Shown here piece after piece: positions 49,779 through 58,516 of a DNA stretch of 64,000 nt. How positions within the stretch are numbered: position 1 is the first letter of the stretch; the number at the start of each line of letters is the position of its first letter. The stretch lies in NCBI GenBank assembly GCA_002470465.1, contig DKMD01000038.1, positions 1-64,000 on the forward strand, written 5' to 3'. The DNA comes from Pluralibacter sp. UBA7423. GTDB taxonomy: Bacteria > Pseudomonadota > Gammaproteobacteria > Enterobacterales > Enterobacteriaceae. The notes under the pieces are model-generated. The model made no database searches, had not been told where the DNA came from, and was given only the letters and a program-made list of their open reading frames with translations. The translations under genes and the position numbers were made by a program.

Positions 49779-49857
49779 TTTGCGCTCACGGCGAGGCGTG
49801 CTCTTGGCGCCTCGCCCGGCCACCGCTCTTCACCGACAGGTTTTCAGGAGTGTGGAT

Positions 49858-51222
49858 ATGATTAGCACCTTCGACATTTTCAAAATTGGCATTGGTCCTT
49901 CGAGCTCGCACACCGTCGGGCCGATGAACGCTGGTAAAAGCTTTATCGATCTTCTGGTGGCATCGGGTGCGTTAGCTTCCGTTAACCGGATTAGCATCGA
50001 TCTCTACGGTTCACTGTCGCTCACCGGCAAAGGCCACGCCACCGACACGGCCATCATCATGGGGCTTACCGGAAACACGCCGCAGAGCGTAGCGATTGAC
50101 GGCATTCCTGCCTTCATTGAGCAGGTCGCCTCCAACGGGAAACTGCCGGTGGCAGGCGGTACGCATCAGGTGGCTTTTGCTATGAATGAGGACATTGTTT
50201 TTCATGATGAAACGCTGCCGCGGCATGAAAACGGCATGCGGATCGTCGCCTGGCGCGGGCAGGAGCGGCTGCTCAGCAAAACGTACTACTCCATCGGTGG
50301 CGGGTTTATCGTTGATGAAGAGCATTTCGGCCAGGCGCATGAGGTGGAAACGCCGGTGCCGTACGCTTTCCGCTCCGCAGGTGAACTGCTGAAGCTGTGC
50401 GAGCGCAACGGGCTTTCCGTCTCCGGGCTGATGATGCAGAACGAACTCGCGCTGCGCAGCAAAGAGGAGATTGATACCGGGATCGCTCAGCTGTGGCAGG
50501 TGATGCACGACGGCATTGAGCGTGGCATGAATATCGAAGGCGTGCTGCCGGGGCCGCTTAAGGTGCCGCGTCGCGCCGTCGCGCTGCGAAGAATGCTGGT
50601 GGCGAGCGACAGCCTGTCGAGCGATCCGATGAACGTGATCGACTGGATCAATATGTTTGCCCTGGCGGTCAGCGAAGAGAACGCGGCGGGTGGGCGCGTG
50701 GTGACGGCACCGACCAACGGCGCCTGTGGCATCATTCCGGCAGTGCTCGCCTATTACGATAAATTCCGACGCCCGGTTAACCCCAACTCCATTGCCCGCT
50801 ATTTGCTGGCCGCCAGCGCCATTGGCGCGCTGTACAAAATGAATGCGTCGATTTCCGGGGCGGAAGTGGGTTGTCAGGGGGAGATTGGCGTTGCCGCATC
50901 GATGGCGGCGGCGGGGCTTACCGAGCTGCTGGGCGGCAGTCCGGCGCAGGTCTGCATCGCCGCCGAAATCGCCATGGAGCATAACCTGGGGCTGACCTGC
51001 GATCCGGTTGCCGGACAGGTGCAAATCCCCTGCATCGAGCGTAATGCCATCAATGCGGTGAAGGCGGTTAATGCGGCCCGGATGGCGCTGCGTCGTACGT
51101 CCGAACCCCGGGTTTCACTCGATAAGGTGATCGAAACCATGTACGAAACGGGCAAGGACATGAACGACAAATACCGTGAAACCTCACGCGGTGGGCTGGC
51201 GATAAAAGTTGTCTGCGCGTAA
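49858..51222 (+). CDS. tdcG: L-serine dehydratase TdcG
   Basis: An iron-sulfur L-serine deaminase giving pyruvate and ammonia. It is 454 residues from ATG 49858 behind CAGGAGTGTGGAT; the frame open from 49780 is rejected. The N-terminal beta domain has [14 protein letters not shown]. The catalytic domain holds cluster-type cysteines in [26 protein letters not shown] and the C-terminal [19 protein letters not shown]. In E. coli tdcF lies between tdcE and tdcG; here tdcG follows tdcE directly. Confidence 0.96.
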   Translation: MISTFDIFKIGIGPSSSHTVGPMNAGKSFIDLLVASGALASVNRISIDLYGSLSLTGKGHATDTAIIMGLTGNTPQSVAIDGIPAFIEQVASNGKLPVAGGTHQVAFAMNEDIVFHDETLPRHENGMRIVAWRGQERLLSKTYYSIGGGFIVDEEHFGQAHEVETPVPYAFRSAGELLKLCERNGLSVSGLMMQNELALRSKEEIDTGIAQLWQVMHDGIERGMNIEGVLPGPLKVPRRAVALRRMLVASDSLSSDPMNVIDWINMFALAVSEENAAGGRVVTAPTNGACGIIPAVLAYYDKFRRPVNPNSIARYLLAASAIGALYKMNASISGAEVGCQGEIGVAASMAAAGLTELLGGSPAQVCIAAEIAMEHNLGLTCDPVAGQVQIPCIERNAINAVKAVNAARMALRRTSEPRVSLDKVIETMYETGKDMNDKYRETSRGGLAIKVVCA

Positions 51223-51275
51223 TCCTGCACGCACGAGCAGAAACGGCGCGCGCTGCAACGGCTATTAAGACCAGA

Positions 51276-51362
51276 TGCCCGGTGGCGCTACGCTTACCGG
51301 GTCTACAACTTCAGCGTAATGGTTTGATTTTGTAGGCCTGATAAGCGAAGCGCCATCAGGCA
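51276..51362. repeat. REP/BIME element after tdcG
   Basis: Two REP units: TGCCCGGTGGCGCTACGCTT followed by ACCGGGTC, and TAGGCCTGATAAGCGAAGCG followed by CCATCAGGCA, in the convergent gap between tdcG and yhaL. Confidence 0.9.
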
Positions 51363-51378
51363 GAACAGGGAGAATTTT

Positions 51379-51561
51379 CTACGCCAGACGAGCTTCCTGT
51401 TCCAGCCTGGTTTCGGCTTCCGAGACAATCGCCTCCAGTTCCCCCAACATCTCATCAAAACCAAACGCTATCGGCGAGGCGTTGACGCTGGCGACCGTTT
51501 CCAGGTTTTCTTGCGGAGCGGCCGTCTGAACCGCGCCTTTTTTCTGCTGTTTTTTGCTCAC
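51379..51561 (-). CDS. yhaL: Small uncharacterised protein YhaL
   Basis: A 60-residue protein: a Lys-rich start (MSKKQQKKGAVQT), then a hydrophilic acidic helix FGFDEMLGELEAIVSEAETR. It matches E. coli YhaL in position (next to yhaK), size and pattern. The acidic FDEMLGELEAIV stretch recalls the small subunit of exonuclease VII, but I would not assign that function. Conserved synteny is the main support. Confidence 0.8.
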   Translation of the reverse strand: MSKKQQKKGAVQTAAPQENLETVASVNASPIAFGFDEMLGELEAIVSEAETRLEQEARLA

Positions 51562-51582
51562 GATGACCGCCAGAATTCAGGG

Positions 51583-52284
51583 CTATACCGGTAAATCTAT
51601 CAGCAAAGCGCGCAGCGGCGTATCAGCAACCAGTGTTATGTTAGCCTCGTCACGAATAAAAGCGCCGTCGCCGCAGGTCAGGCCTTCCCGTTCGGCTTTT
51701 GGCGTTAGCGCATGAACGGTGCCGTGAATCGACTGTAAGTACGCACGAGGCCCATGAAGCTGGAAGCTGAGCTGCTCGCCTTTCTCTAACTGAATGTGAT
51801 GGATCCATACCTGCTGACGCAACTGCACGCTCTGCTGGCTGCCGTCCGGCGAGGCAATCAGCTGCTGCGCGGTATTGCTGAGCGCCAGCTTCTGCACCGG
51901 CGGGTTTTCCCTTTCCGGGCAGGCATCGAGCCACAGCTGCATGCGGGTCAGTGATTTGTCTTTGCTGAGGTTGTGCTCGCTGTAGCTGATACCCGGTTGG
52001 GTGGCAATCAGCAGCGCTTCGCCTGCTTTGGCCTGAACGTGATTCCCTTCACTGTCGCGATACTCGGCTTCCCCTTCCAGAATGAGGTTAAGGATATCGA
52101 CTTTCGGGTACGTTCTTGGCTGGAATGCGCTGCCTGGGCCGAGCACTTCCTGATTCAGAACGCGCAGCGAGGCGTAGCCCAGCAGTTTTGGGTCGAAGTA
52201 GTGTCCAAAGGAGAAAGTGTATCGGGCCTGCAGCCAGCCGAAATCGGCTTGTCCACACTGTTTGGCTGTTCGGGTAGTAATCAT
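51583..52284 (-). CDS. yhaK: Pirin-family bicupin YhaK
   Basis: A 233-residue cytosolic bicupin of the pirin family, matching E. coli YhaK, which is proposed to sense redox state. The N-terminal block GHYFDPKLLGYASLRVLNQEV and PRTYPKVDILNLILEGEAEYRDSEGN are diagnostic. It differs from metal-binding pirins in lacking the complete His set. Start ATG 52284 follows AGAGAGGTCAAGAAT. It is divergent from the regulator gene yhaJ, 104 bases apart, and is probably under its control. Confidence 0.93.
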   Translation of the reverse strand: MITTRTAKQCGQADFGWLQARYTFSFGHYFDPKLLGYASLRVLNQEVLGPGSAFQPRTYPKVDILNLILEGEAEYRDSEGNHVQAKAGEALLIATQPGISYSEHNLSKDKSLTRMQLWLDACPERENPPVQKLALSNTAQQLIASPDGSQQSVQLRQQVWIHHIQLEKGEQLSFQLHGPRAYLQSIHGTVHALTPKAEREGLTCGDGAFIRDEANITLVADTPLRALLIDLPV

Positions 52285-52388
52285 ATTCTTGACCTCTCTT
52301 TACACTAAAACAATGGTAAAGCTATGGACGCTGCATTGTTAGCCAGATATTCTGCCCGGTATGTTCAAATTTCCTGAATGAGAACGCC

Positions 52389-53288
52389 ATGGCTAAAGAG
52401 AGAGCATTGACGCTGGAAGCGTTAAGAGTAATGGATGCCATCGACAGGCGAGGCAGTTTTGCCGCCGCTGCCGATGAGCTGGGGCGCGTTCCGTCGGCGC
52501 TGAGCTACACCATGCAGAAGCTGGAAGAAGAGCTGGACGTGGTGCTGTTCGACCGCTCAGGGCATCGTACAAAATTCACCAACGTTGGGCGCATGCTGCT
52601 GGAGCGAGGACGCGTTTTGCTGGAAGCGGCGGACAAGCTCACCACCGATGCCGAAGCGCTGGCTCGCGGCTGGGAAACGCACCTGACGCTGGTCACAGAG
52701 GCGCTGGTGCCGACGCCTGAGCTGTTCCCGCTGGTGGAAAAGCTGGCGGTGAAAGCCAACACGCAGCTGTCGATCATTACTGAAGTGCTGGCGGGCGCAT
52801 GGGAAAGGCTGGAGCAGGGGCGGGCGGATATAGTGATCGCCCCGGACATGCATTTTCGCTCCTCTTCCGAGATTAACTCCCGCAAGCTTTATTCCATTAT
52901 GAGCGTGTATGTTGCGGCACCGGATCACCCGATCCATCAGGAGCCGGAACCGTTATCCGAAGTGACGCGCGTGAAATACCGTGGCGTGGCGGTGGCTGAT
53001 ACTGCCCGGGAACGGCCAGTGTTAACCGTGCAGCTGCTCGATAAGCAGCCGCGCCTGACCGTCAGCACCATTGAAGATAAGCGTCAGGCGCTGCTTGCCG
53101 GGCTTGGCGTGGCGACGATGCCGTATCCGCTGGTAGAGCAGGACATCGCCGAAGGGCGCCTGCGGGTTGTCAGCCCGGAATACACCAACGAAATCGATAT
53201 CATTATGGCCTGGCGGCGTGACAGCATGGGCGAAGCGAAAGCCTGGTGCCTGCGCGAAATACCAAAGTTGTTTGCACACCATAAATAG
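52389..53288 (+). CDS. yhaJ: LysR-type regulator YhaJ
   Basis: A 299-residue LysR-type transcription factor, matching E. coli YhaJ. The helix-turn-helix is ALRVMDAIDRRGSFAAAADELGRVPSALSYTMQKLEEEL. In E. coli it activates yqjF in response to aromatic nitro-compound products; yqjF is present nearby in this window. It is divergent from yhaK, and a terminator follows. Confidence 0.94.
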   Translation: MAKERALTLEALRVMDAIDRRGSFAAAADELGRVPSALSYTMQKLEEELDVVLFDRSGHRTKFTNVGRMLLERGRVLLEAADKLTTDAEALARGWETHLTLVTEALVPTPELFPLVEKLAVKANTQLSIITEVLAGAWERLEQGRADIVIAPDMHFRSSSEINSRKLYSIMSVYVAAPDHPIHQEPEPLSEVTRVKYRGVAVADTARERPVLTVQLLDKQPRLTVSTIEDKRQALLAGLGVATMPYPLVEQDIAEGRLRVVSPEYTNEIDIIMAWRRDSMGEAKAWCLREIPKLFAHHK

Positions 53289-53302
53289 CGAACGCAGAAA
53301 CG

Positions 53303-53332
53303 AAAACGCTCCTCAGACGGGAGCGTTTTTTG
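53303..53332 (+). terminator. Terminator of yhaJ
   Basis: AACGCTCC (53305-53312), loop TCAGACG, GGAGCGTT, then TTTTG, 15 bases after the yhaJ stop. Confidence 0.86.
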
Positions 53333-53348
53333 TTATACGCAGAAGGCG

Positions 53349-53735
53349 TTATGACACAATCCGCTGCGTTGCATCTGATGCTTTCGGGTCCGGCCCGAAG
53401 CGGTTGTCGCCTGGCGTGCCGCTCTGGCAGTTAAAGACCAGGATCACCAGCCAGCCGATCACCGGGATCAGCCAGATAAGCAGCCACCACGCGGAACGAT
53501 CGGTGTCGTGCAGACGGCGGAACTGTACCGCCAGCCCCGGCAGCAGCACCAGCAGACCATAAATGCTTGCCAGCACACCTTCACCTCCGGCGCGCTCCCA
53601 GCCGAGGATCTTATCGATAATGCTTAGTACCCCGGCCAGAACGAAGCTTATCAGCACGAACATCCAGTATTCTTTCCGGCGTGCGCGGCCACCAAATCCG
53701 ATGTAATTCTTCAGTACTTTTAGATACCAGTCCAT
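53349..53735 (-). CDS. yhaH: DUF805 inner-membrane protein YhaH
   Basis: A 128-residue DUF805 membrane protein with four hydrophobic segments and the family start MDWYLKVLKNYIGFGGRARRKEYWMF. VQFRRLHDTDRSAWW is the second conserved block. It is closest to E. coli YhaH; the paralogue YhaI is similar, so the symbol is slightly less certain. It is convergent with yhaJ. Function unknown. Confidence 0.88.
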   Translation of the reverse strand: MDWYLKVLKNYIGFGGRARRKEYWMFVLISFVLAGVLSIIDKILGWERAGGEGVLASIYGLLVLLPGLAVQFRRLHDTDRSAWWLLIWLIPVIGWLVILVFNCQSGTPGDNRFGPDPKASDATQRIVS

Positions 53736-53808
53736 TTTCCTTGCCTCGATTATCAGTCAATCACTTGTTTTCTAAGCGATCGAGGTAAGGATAGATGCAA
53801 AAGATGAA

Positions 53809-53836
53809 TTAAAAAAGGGCATCCAGAGATGCCCTT
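53809..53836 (-). terminator. Terminator of yqjG
   Basis: On the minus strand, AAGGGCATC, loop TCTG, GATGCCCTT is followed by TTTT. It begins 5 bases after the yqjG stop. Confidence 0.88.
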
Positions 53837-53841
53837 GATAA

Positions 53842-54828
53842 TTAGCGGAAGCGGACGTCGCGCCCGTGCGGTTCGTCGAGATCCTGCCAGGGGCCGATGG
53901 AGATGATCCCTGTCGGGTTAATGGTTTTGTGGCTGCGGTAATAGTGGTTACGAATGTGGTCAAAATTGACCGTCTCCGCCACGCCCGGCAGCTGATAAAT
54001 ATCGCGCAGGAAAGCGTACAGGTTCGGATAATCGCTGATGCGGTGCTTGTCGCATTTGAAGTGGGTGACGTACACCGGGTCGAAGCGTACCAGCGTTGTC
54101 CACAGACGGAGGTCGGCTTCGGTTAGCTGGTTACCCGTCAGATAGCGGTGCTGATTGAGGATCTGTTCGACGCGCGCGAGGGATTCAAAGACTTTATTCA
54201 CCGCTTCGTCGTAGGCCTCCTGGCTGGTAGCAAACCCGGCCTTGTAGACGCCGTTATTGATGGTGTCGTAGATCCAGCCGTTCAGCTCGTCTATTTTCCC
54301 ACGCAGCGCTTCCGGGTAGTAGTCTCCCGCGCGTGCGCCGAGGCCGTCAAACGCCGTGTTCAGCATACGGATGATTTCAGCGGATTCGTTGCTGACGATG
54401 GTGTGGTTCTTTTTATCCCACAGCACCGGAACGGTGACGCGCCCGCTGTAGTGCGGATCGGCGTGGAGGTAGAGCTGATAGAGAAATTCGTTTTGGTACA
54501 GGCTGTCGCCGGTTGCGCCGGGGAAGCTGTCGTCGAAGGTCCAGCCGTTTTCGAACATCAGCGGGTTGACCACAGAGACGTCGATAAACGCTTCCAGGCC
54601 TTTCAGCGCGCGCATAATCAGCGTGCGGTGTGCCCACGGGCAGGCGAGGGAAACGTATAAATGATAGCGATCTTTCTCGGCGGCAAACCCGCCTTCTCCG
54701 GAGGGGCCGGGCGCGCCATCGGCGGTCAGCCAGTTACGAAACGCCGAAACGGAACGTTTGAAACGCCCCCCGGTTGATTTTGTGTCATACCAGGTGTCAT
54801 GCCAGACGCCGTCAATCAGTTGTCCCAT
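53842..54828 (-). CDS. yqjG: Glutathionyl-hydroquinone reductase YqjG
   Basis: A xi-class glutathione transferase that reduces glutathionyl-hydroquinones, 328 residues as in E. coli. The catalytic Cys63 is in SLACPWAHRTL. NGVYKAGFATSQEAYDEAV and the C-terminal LRLWTTLVRFDPVYVTHFKCDK are family blocks. It is cytosolic. It lies downstream of yqjF on the same strand, with a terminator-like hairpin between them. Confidence 0.95.
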   Translation of the reverse strand: MGQLIDGVWHDTWYDTKSTGGRFKRSVSAFRNWLTADGAPGPSGEGGFAAEKDRYHLYVSLACPWAHRTLIMRALKGLEAFIDVSVVNPLMFENGWTFDDSFPGATGDSLYQNEFLYQLYLHADPHYSGRVTVPVLWDKKNHTIVSNESAEIIRMLNTAFDGLGARAGDYYPEALRGKIDELNGWIYDTINNGVYKAGFATSQEAYDEAVNKVFESLARVEQILNQHRYLTGNQLTEADLRLWTTLVRFDPVYVTHFKCDKHRISDYPNLYAFLRDIYQLPGVAETVNFDHIRNHYYRSHKTINPTGIISIGPWQDLDEPHGRDVRFR

Positions 54829-54850
54829 GTTCTCTCTCCTTCAAATGGCA

Positions 54851-54878
54851 AAAGCGAGGAAGACGCTCCTCGCTTTTT
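54851..54878. terminator. Bidirectional-type terminator between yqjF and yqjG
   Basis: AAAGCGAGGA (54851-54860), loop AGACGC, TCCTCGCTTT (54867-54876) with flanking A and T runs. On the minus strand it follows yqjF. Confidence 0.8.
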
Positions 54879-54899
54879 GATGCATTCAGTATAGATGCC

Positions 54900-55292
54900 T
54901 TACCACTTTTTGTTCAGCACGCGGTCCAGACTCAGGGCACCAGGGCCGGTGATAGCCAGTACCAGGAAGCCACCTGCGATGGTCATGTTCTTCATGAACA
55001 TCAGGGAGTTCACGCCTTCCGCAAAGTTGCTGTGGAAGATGAACGCGGTCAGCAGCGTAAAGATGGCGGTAATAATCGCGGTGGTACGGGTCAGCAGACC
55101 GAACAGAATGGCCAGGCCGCCGCCAAACTCGAGCAGAATGGTCAGAGGCAGCAGCGCACCCGGAACGCCCATGGCTTCCATGTATTGTTGGGTGCCAGCG
55201 TAGCCGGTGATCTTGCCCCAGCCTGCGGTGATAAACAGGATTGGCATCAGAATACGTGCTACCAGGAAACCAACATCTTCTAATTTTTTCAT
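54900..55292 (-). CDS. yqjF: DoxX-family inner-membrane protein YqjF
   Basis: A 130-residue DoxX-family membrane protein with four hydrophobic segments. LVARILMPILFITAGWGKI and EFGGGLAILFGLLTRTTA are the hallmarks. The start MKKLEDVGF at 55292 follows GGAGAGTAGA; an upstream ATG at 55307 is rejected on length (E. coli YqjF is 130). In E. coli its promoter responds to nitroaromatics such as DNT through YhaJ. The 301-base upstream region contains REP units but no gene. Confidence 0.93.
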   Translation of the reverse strand: MKKLEDVGFLVARILMPILFITAGWGKITGYAGTQQYMEAMGVPGALLPLTILLEFGGGLAILFGLLTRTTAIITAIFTLLTAFIFHSNFAEGVNSLMFMKNMTIAGGFLVLAITGPGALSLDRVLNKKW

Positions 55293-55457
55293 TCTACTCT
55301 CCATCAAACCTTTTGGGCGTCTGTATTGATTTGTTGTGCAATTTCGCAGAGATACCGCGTGCTTGCTGTCGATGGAAAGGAGTGTAAACGTGACGGTGCG
55401 GGATTGTTAGCAAGGAAAACTGTCAGTCTTCTTCAAATATATTGAGTGTGTGCGGGG

Positions 55458-55575
55458 TTGCCTGATGGCGCGGATTGCCTGGTGGCGGCTAATGCCTTAC
55501 CTGGCCTACAAATCAGGTCCGGGGGGAGGCAAAGAGAGGGAAAGGAGGCCGGGTAAGCGGTAGCGCCACCCGGCA
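55458..55575. repeat. REP-like units between yqjK and yqjF
   Basis: TTGCCTGATGGCGCGGATTG, TGCCTGGTGGCGGCTAATGC with CTTACCTGGCC, and GGCCGGGTAAGCGGTAGCGC with CACCCGGCA are degenerate REP units filling most of this gap. Confidence 0.78.
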
Positions 55576-55593
55576 TTCAGCCATTTGGCAACA

Positions 55594-55893
55594 TCAACGG
55601 AACTGCTGCTGGCGAAGCGTATTTTTTACCAGGCGGTATGCGCTCCAGGCACCAAAGCCCCGGCGGGCCCAGCGCACCAGGAAGCGGGGATGACGAACGC
55701 TCCAGATGGCCATCACGCTGCTGCCAACCAGCGCCCAGGAACGCAGGTTAAGCAGCGTGTTCCAGCCACGATCGTAGACGCCCGTGGCCTCGTGCCAGTC
55801 GCGGCGGCTGGCAGAAAGATCCAGCCGCTGCTGCTGAATCTGGCTCAGCAAATACGCTTTGCGTTTTTGCAGCTCCAGTTTGCTCTTACTCAC
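55594..55893 (-). CDS. yqjK: Inner-membrane-associated protein YqjK
   Basis: A 99-residue protein starting at GTG 55893, the E. coli YqjK length. The frame open to 56031 lies in yqjE and is rejected. It shares with E. coli LLSQIQQQRLDLSASRRDW and LRSWALVGSSVMAIW, the latter a single hydrophobic segment. It overlaps yqjE by 8 bases. It is the last gene of the yqjCDEK operon. Function unknown. Confidence 0.92.
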   Translation of the reverse strand: MSKSKLELQKRKAYLLSQIQQQRLDLSASRRDWHEATGVYDRGWNTLLNLRSWALVGSSVMAIWSVRHPRFLVRWARRGFGAWSAYRLVKNTLRQQQFR

Positions 55894-56287
55894 GATCGTC
55901 GTCCTCAAGCAGCGCCCGGTCGTTCGCCAGCTCGTTGCGGGTGTGGCGCAGGAAGGTGGAGCGCCGTGCCTTACGCAGCGTCCAGAGGCCGCCAATAAGC
56001 GCCAGCGCAAGCAGCACCACGGTGGTGGCAATCATGGCGTTCAGGCGGTACTGCGGATCGATGGCCCAGATAATCAGCACCATCAGGCTCATTAACCCAA
56101 AGGCGGCGAACAGCATGGTCAGGCCAAGCATCAGCAACATCTGGAAGAGGTTGGCTTTCTCCTCTTCCAGCTCGACCACCGCCAGTCGCAGACGGGTTTC
56201 GACCATCTCGACCATGATGGTGACGATCCGCTGACCGATACCAAAGACGCTTTTGCCCGGCCCGTGTGTGCGATGTGAATCAGCCAT
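55886..56287 (-). CDS. yqjE: Inner-membrane protein YqjE
   Basis: A 133-residue protein from MADSHRTHGPGKS (56287). It has a long amphipathic helix (IVTIMVEMVETRLRLAVVELEEEKA) followed by two hydrophobic segments (MLLMLGLTMLFAAFGLMSLMVLIIWA and MIATTVVLLALALIGGLW). It matches E. coli YqjE (phage holin superfamily III-like domain). It starts 2 bases after the yqjD stop. Confidence 0.92.
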   Translation of the reverse strand: MADSHRTHGPGKSVFGIGQRIVTIMVEMVETRLRLAVVELEEEKANLFQMLLMLGLTMLFAAFGLMSLMVLIIWAIDPQYRLNAMIATTVVLLALALIGGLWTLRKARRSTFLRHTRNELANDRALLEDDDRE

Positions 56288-56289
56288 AA

Positions 56290-56595
56290 TCAGCGACGCG
56301 TCAGCAGCACACCCAGCACCAGCCCGACGGCTGCACCGATACCTACGCCAGTCCATGGGTTATCACGTACGTACTCATCTGCGCGCGCGGCCGCTTCACG
56401 GGTTTGTTTGGCAATAACGTCGCTGGTTTCGCCCAGACGATTGCGGCTATCCTTCAGTGCGCGTTCTGCTTTGCTGCGCAGTTTGCCCAACTCTTCTTTT
56501 GATTTATCGGTGGAGGAGTTCAGCACCTCTTCCAGGGTATCCGCCAGGGATTTCAGTTCGGCACGAAGATGTTCTGAGGTGTTCTCTTTTGACAT
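56290..56595 (-). CDS. yqjD: Ribosome- and membrane-associated protein YqjD
   Basis: A 101-residue DUF883/ElaB-family protein with a C-terminal membrane anchor (GVGIGAAVGLVLGVLLTRR) and a charged helical N-terminus. E. coli YqjD is made in stationary phase, binds 70S/30S ribosomes and tethers them to the inner membrane. It is followed closely by yqjE. Confidence 0.95.
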   Translation of the reverse strand: MSKENTSEHLRAELKSLADTLEEVLNSSTDKSKEELGKLRSKAERALKDSRNRLGETSDVIAKQTREAAARADEYVRDNPWTGVGIGAAVGLVLGVLLTRR

Positions 56596-56632
56596 GGTGT
56601 TCTCCAGTTGACGAGATTAGACTTCCATTGAC

Positions 56633-57001
56633 TCAATAATCACGAGACTCCAGCGCTTTCAGCTGCTCCTGCGCTTCTGCGAGCTTGTGTTCACGTTTAC
56701 TGATTTTGTCCGCATCACCTTTGGCTTTCGCTTCGTCCAGGTCGTGGCGACGCTCGGTGACTTCCTCTTTTTGTCTGGCAATTTTCTGCTGGTGGTCGGC
56801 GCGAAGTTTTGTGTCGCTACAGCTGTTTTTCACTTCGCGTAACGCTTTGTTCAGACCGTCAATCCGGCTCTGGTTGTGGTGCTTTTCGGCGTAGTGAATT
56901 TCGCGCTGAATGTCCTGCTCTTTCTCCTGGCACGGCGTGGTGGCAAACGCGGCTGTGCTCAGCGTGACAAGGCCCAAAGTCAGAAAAATGCGGTATTTCA
57001 T
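56633..57001 (-). CDS. yqjC: Periplasmic DUF1090 protein YqjC
   Basis: A 122-residue protein with a signal peptide (MKYRIFLTLGLVTLSTAAFA, cleavage before TTPC) and a highly charged coiled-coil-like region (QQKIARQKEEVTERRHDLDEAK). It matches E. coli YqjC in length. The start at 57001 is chosen over 57049 by the signal sequence and length. It is the first gene of yqjCDEK. Function unknown. Confidence 0.92.
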   Translation of the reverse strand: MKYRIFLTLGLVTLSTAAFATTPCQEKEQDIQREIHYAEKHHNQSRIDGLNKALREVKNSCSDTKLRADHQQKIARQKEEVTERRHDLDEAKAKGDADKISKREHKLAEAQEQLKALESRDY

Positions 57002-57150
57002 AGGTGAAACCTTCCATTGTGTCGTGGGCAACGCTGGACATTGCCCCACCCAGTCGATGAGATGAGGATGGTGACTTCCGCTTACTCAATGATAGTTAGT
57101 AAACGCGAAATCACCAAAGCCTGTGAAAAGATTCAGAATCCTGGAAGGGA

Positions 57151-57537
57151 TTAACCGAAACGGTGTGGGTTATCACGGAAGCGGGAAAGCCAGTGCGGGG
57201 TCAGCGAGTCGTCGTCGTCCTGCTGGGCGATGATGTAACCGTGGGGCAGCGTTCTGTCCAGCACCTCTTTGGCGGCGGCGCTCTGATCGCTGGATTCAAA
57301 TTTGATCACTAAGGCATCTTTCTGTGGGGTGATGCTTTTAAAGGGGATACCGTTGGCATCCAGGTGATGCCAGACGGAGAAGCCGTCCGGCATGCTGACG
57401 CTTGCGCTCACCGGGCGAATGGCCAGCGATGATTCCCGCTGTTGCACCGCGCTTCCAAACCAGATGAGGGCGCACAGCATGAGCAGTGCACCGAAACAGA
57501 GGCTGAGCCGGCGCAGGGTGACGTTACGCAATTCCAT
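57151..57537 (-). CDS. mzrA: EnvZ/OmpR modulator MzrA
   Basis: A 128-residue inner-membrane protein that in E. coli binds EnvZ and links the Cpx response to the EnvZ/OmpR system. One N-terminal hydrophobic segment (SLCFGALLMLCALIWFGSAV) and a conserved periplasmic domain (DGFSVWHHLDANGIPFKSITPQ, AAKEVLDRTLPHGYIIA) are visible. It lies 2 bases after yqjA, with GGAGTTAAGC before the ATG; they form an operon as in E. coli. Confidence 0.93.
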   Translation of the reverse strand: MELRNVTLRRLSLCFGALLMLCALIWFGSAVQQRESSLAIRPVSASVSMPDGFSVWHHLDANGIPFKSITPQKDALVIKFESSDQSAAAKEVLDRTLPHGYIIAQQDDDDSLTPHWLSRFRDNPHRFG

Positions 57538-57539
57538 GC

Positions 57540-58202
57540 TTAACTCCGGTTACCGTATTTTTTCTTCCACAGCACGACCAGCGAACCGATAAGGCCAAAT
57601 ACCAGCAATACCACAGGCAGCAGCATCAGACAGGACATTAACGCATCTTCGTATTTCTGGAATACCGGCGTTTTACCCAGCGCGTAGCCGAGCGTGGTGA
57701 GGATAACCACCCACAGCAGGCCGCTCATCCAGTTAAAGAACTGAAAACGGGTGTTGCTCAGGCCGGACAACCCGGCGATGGTCGGGAGCAGGGTACGTAC
57801 GAAAGCGATAAAGCGGCCAACCAGCAGCGCGGATAAACCATGCTTATGGAACAGATGATGCGCGCGCTGGTGGTAATGTGCAGGCAGATGCGACATCCAG
57901 GTTTGTACGAGGCGCGTATTGCCGAGCCAGCGCCCCTGAATGTAGCTGACCCAGGAACCGAGACTTGCGGCAACGGTGAGCAGCAGCAGCGTCTGTGGGA
58001 GGCCCATCACGCCTTTGGCAATCAGTACGCCGACCAGGATCAGCAGGCTGTCGCCGGGCAGAAACGCCGCAGGGAGGATCCCATTCTCAAGAAACAGAAT
58101 CATAAATAATACGAGGTAAAGCATGCCGATGAGGGAAGGATTCGCGAGGGTTTCGAAATCCTGACTCCATAAGGCATCAAGTAATTGGGTTAACAGTTCC
58201 AT
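57540..58202 (-). CDS. yqjA: DedA-family membrane protein YqjA
   Basis: A DedA-family inner-membrane protein, 220 residues as in E. coli, needed with YghB for envelope homeostasis and alkaline/osmotic tolerance. Conserved features: [23 protein letters not shown] with the essential acidic and basic residues, [21 protein letters not shown], and several hydrophobic segments. It is first in the yqjA-mzrA operon. Confidence 0.95.
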   Translation of the reverse strand: MELLTQLLDALWSQDFETLANPSLIGMLYLVLFMILFLENGILPAAFLPGDSLLILVGVLIAKGVMGLPQTLLLLTVAASLGSWVSYIQGRWLGNTRLVQTWMSHLPAHYHQRAHHLFHKHGLSALLVGRFIAFVRTLLPTIAGLSGLSNTRFQFFNWMSGLLWVVILTTLGYALGKTPVFQKYEDALMSCLMLLPVVLLVFGLIGSLVVLWKKKYGNRS

Positions 58203-58516
58203 TCACGATTCCTGGTACATCGATTAATGTCACGCCTGAACGCGTTGTCTGCCGGACGTCAGTTGTTATTGATTGATTATGGACGCTGGCGTGGCGTTCC
58301 GAACTTATCCATGTTTATACGAAACGGGGCAGCCCGTTTCGCGAACGCCAAATTGCATCTAAGTGTAACAAAGCCTCTGGTTCTGCGTCACAGAAATTAC
58401 AGATTGTTGAGCAGTGATTTTGCTTTCTGAAAGAGGGCGAGGCGAGGGATTTTACACAGGCTGACACTATAGTGGCTTAACTTACCCTCGATAAGGCATC
58501 GAGGGTAAAGAAACGC
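58203..58516. other. yqjA-exuR intergenic region with large palindromes
   Basis: These 314 bases hold no convincing gene. A nested inverted repeat spans 58293-58349: outer arms GGCGTTC/GAACGCC, inner hairpin CGAAACGGG, loop GCAG, CCCGTTTCG at 58320-58341. A second perfect 11-bp stem, 58483-58509, follows exuR. Confidence 0.75.
58483..58509 (-). terminator. Hairpin after exuR
   Basis: TTACCCTCGAT (58483-58493), loop AAGGC, ATCGAGGGTAA (58499-58509): a perfect 11-bp stem 7 bases beyond the exuR stop, without a clear U-tract on the minus strand. Confidence 0.65.

Noticed and set aside
50011..51024. 337-codon open frame antisense to tdcG
   Set aside because: A shadow of the strongly biased codon use of tdcG; no family motif.
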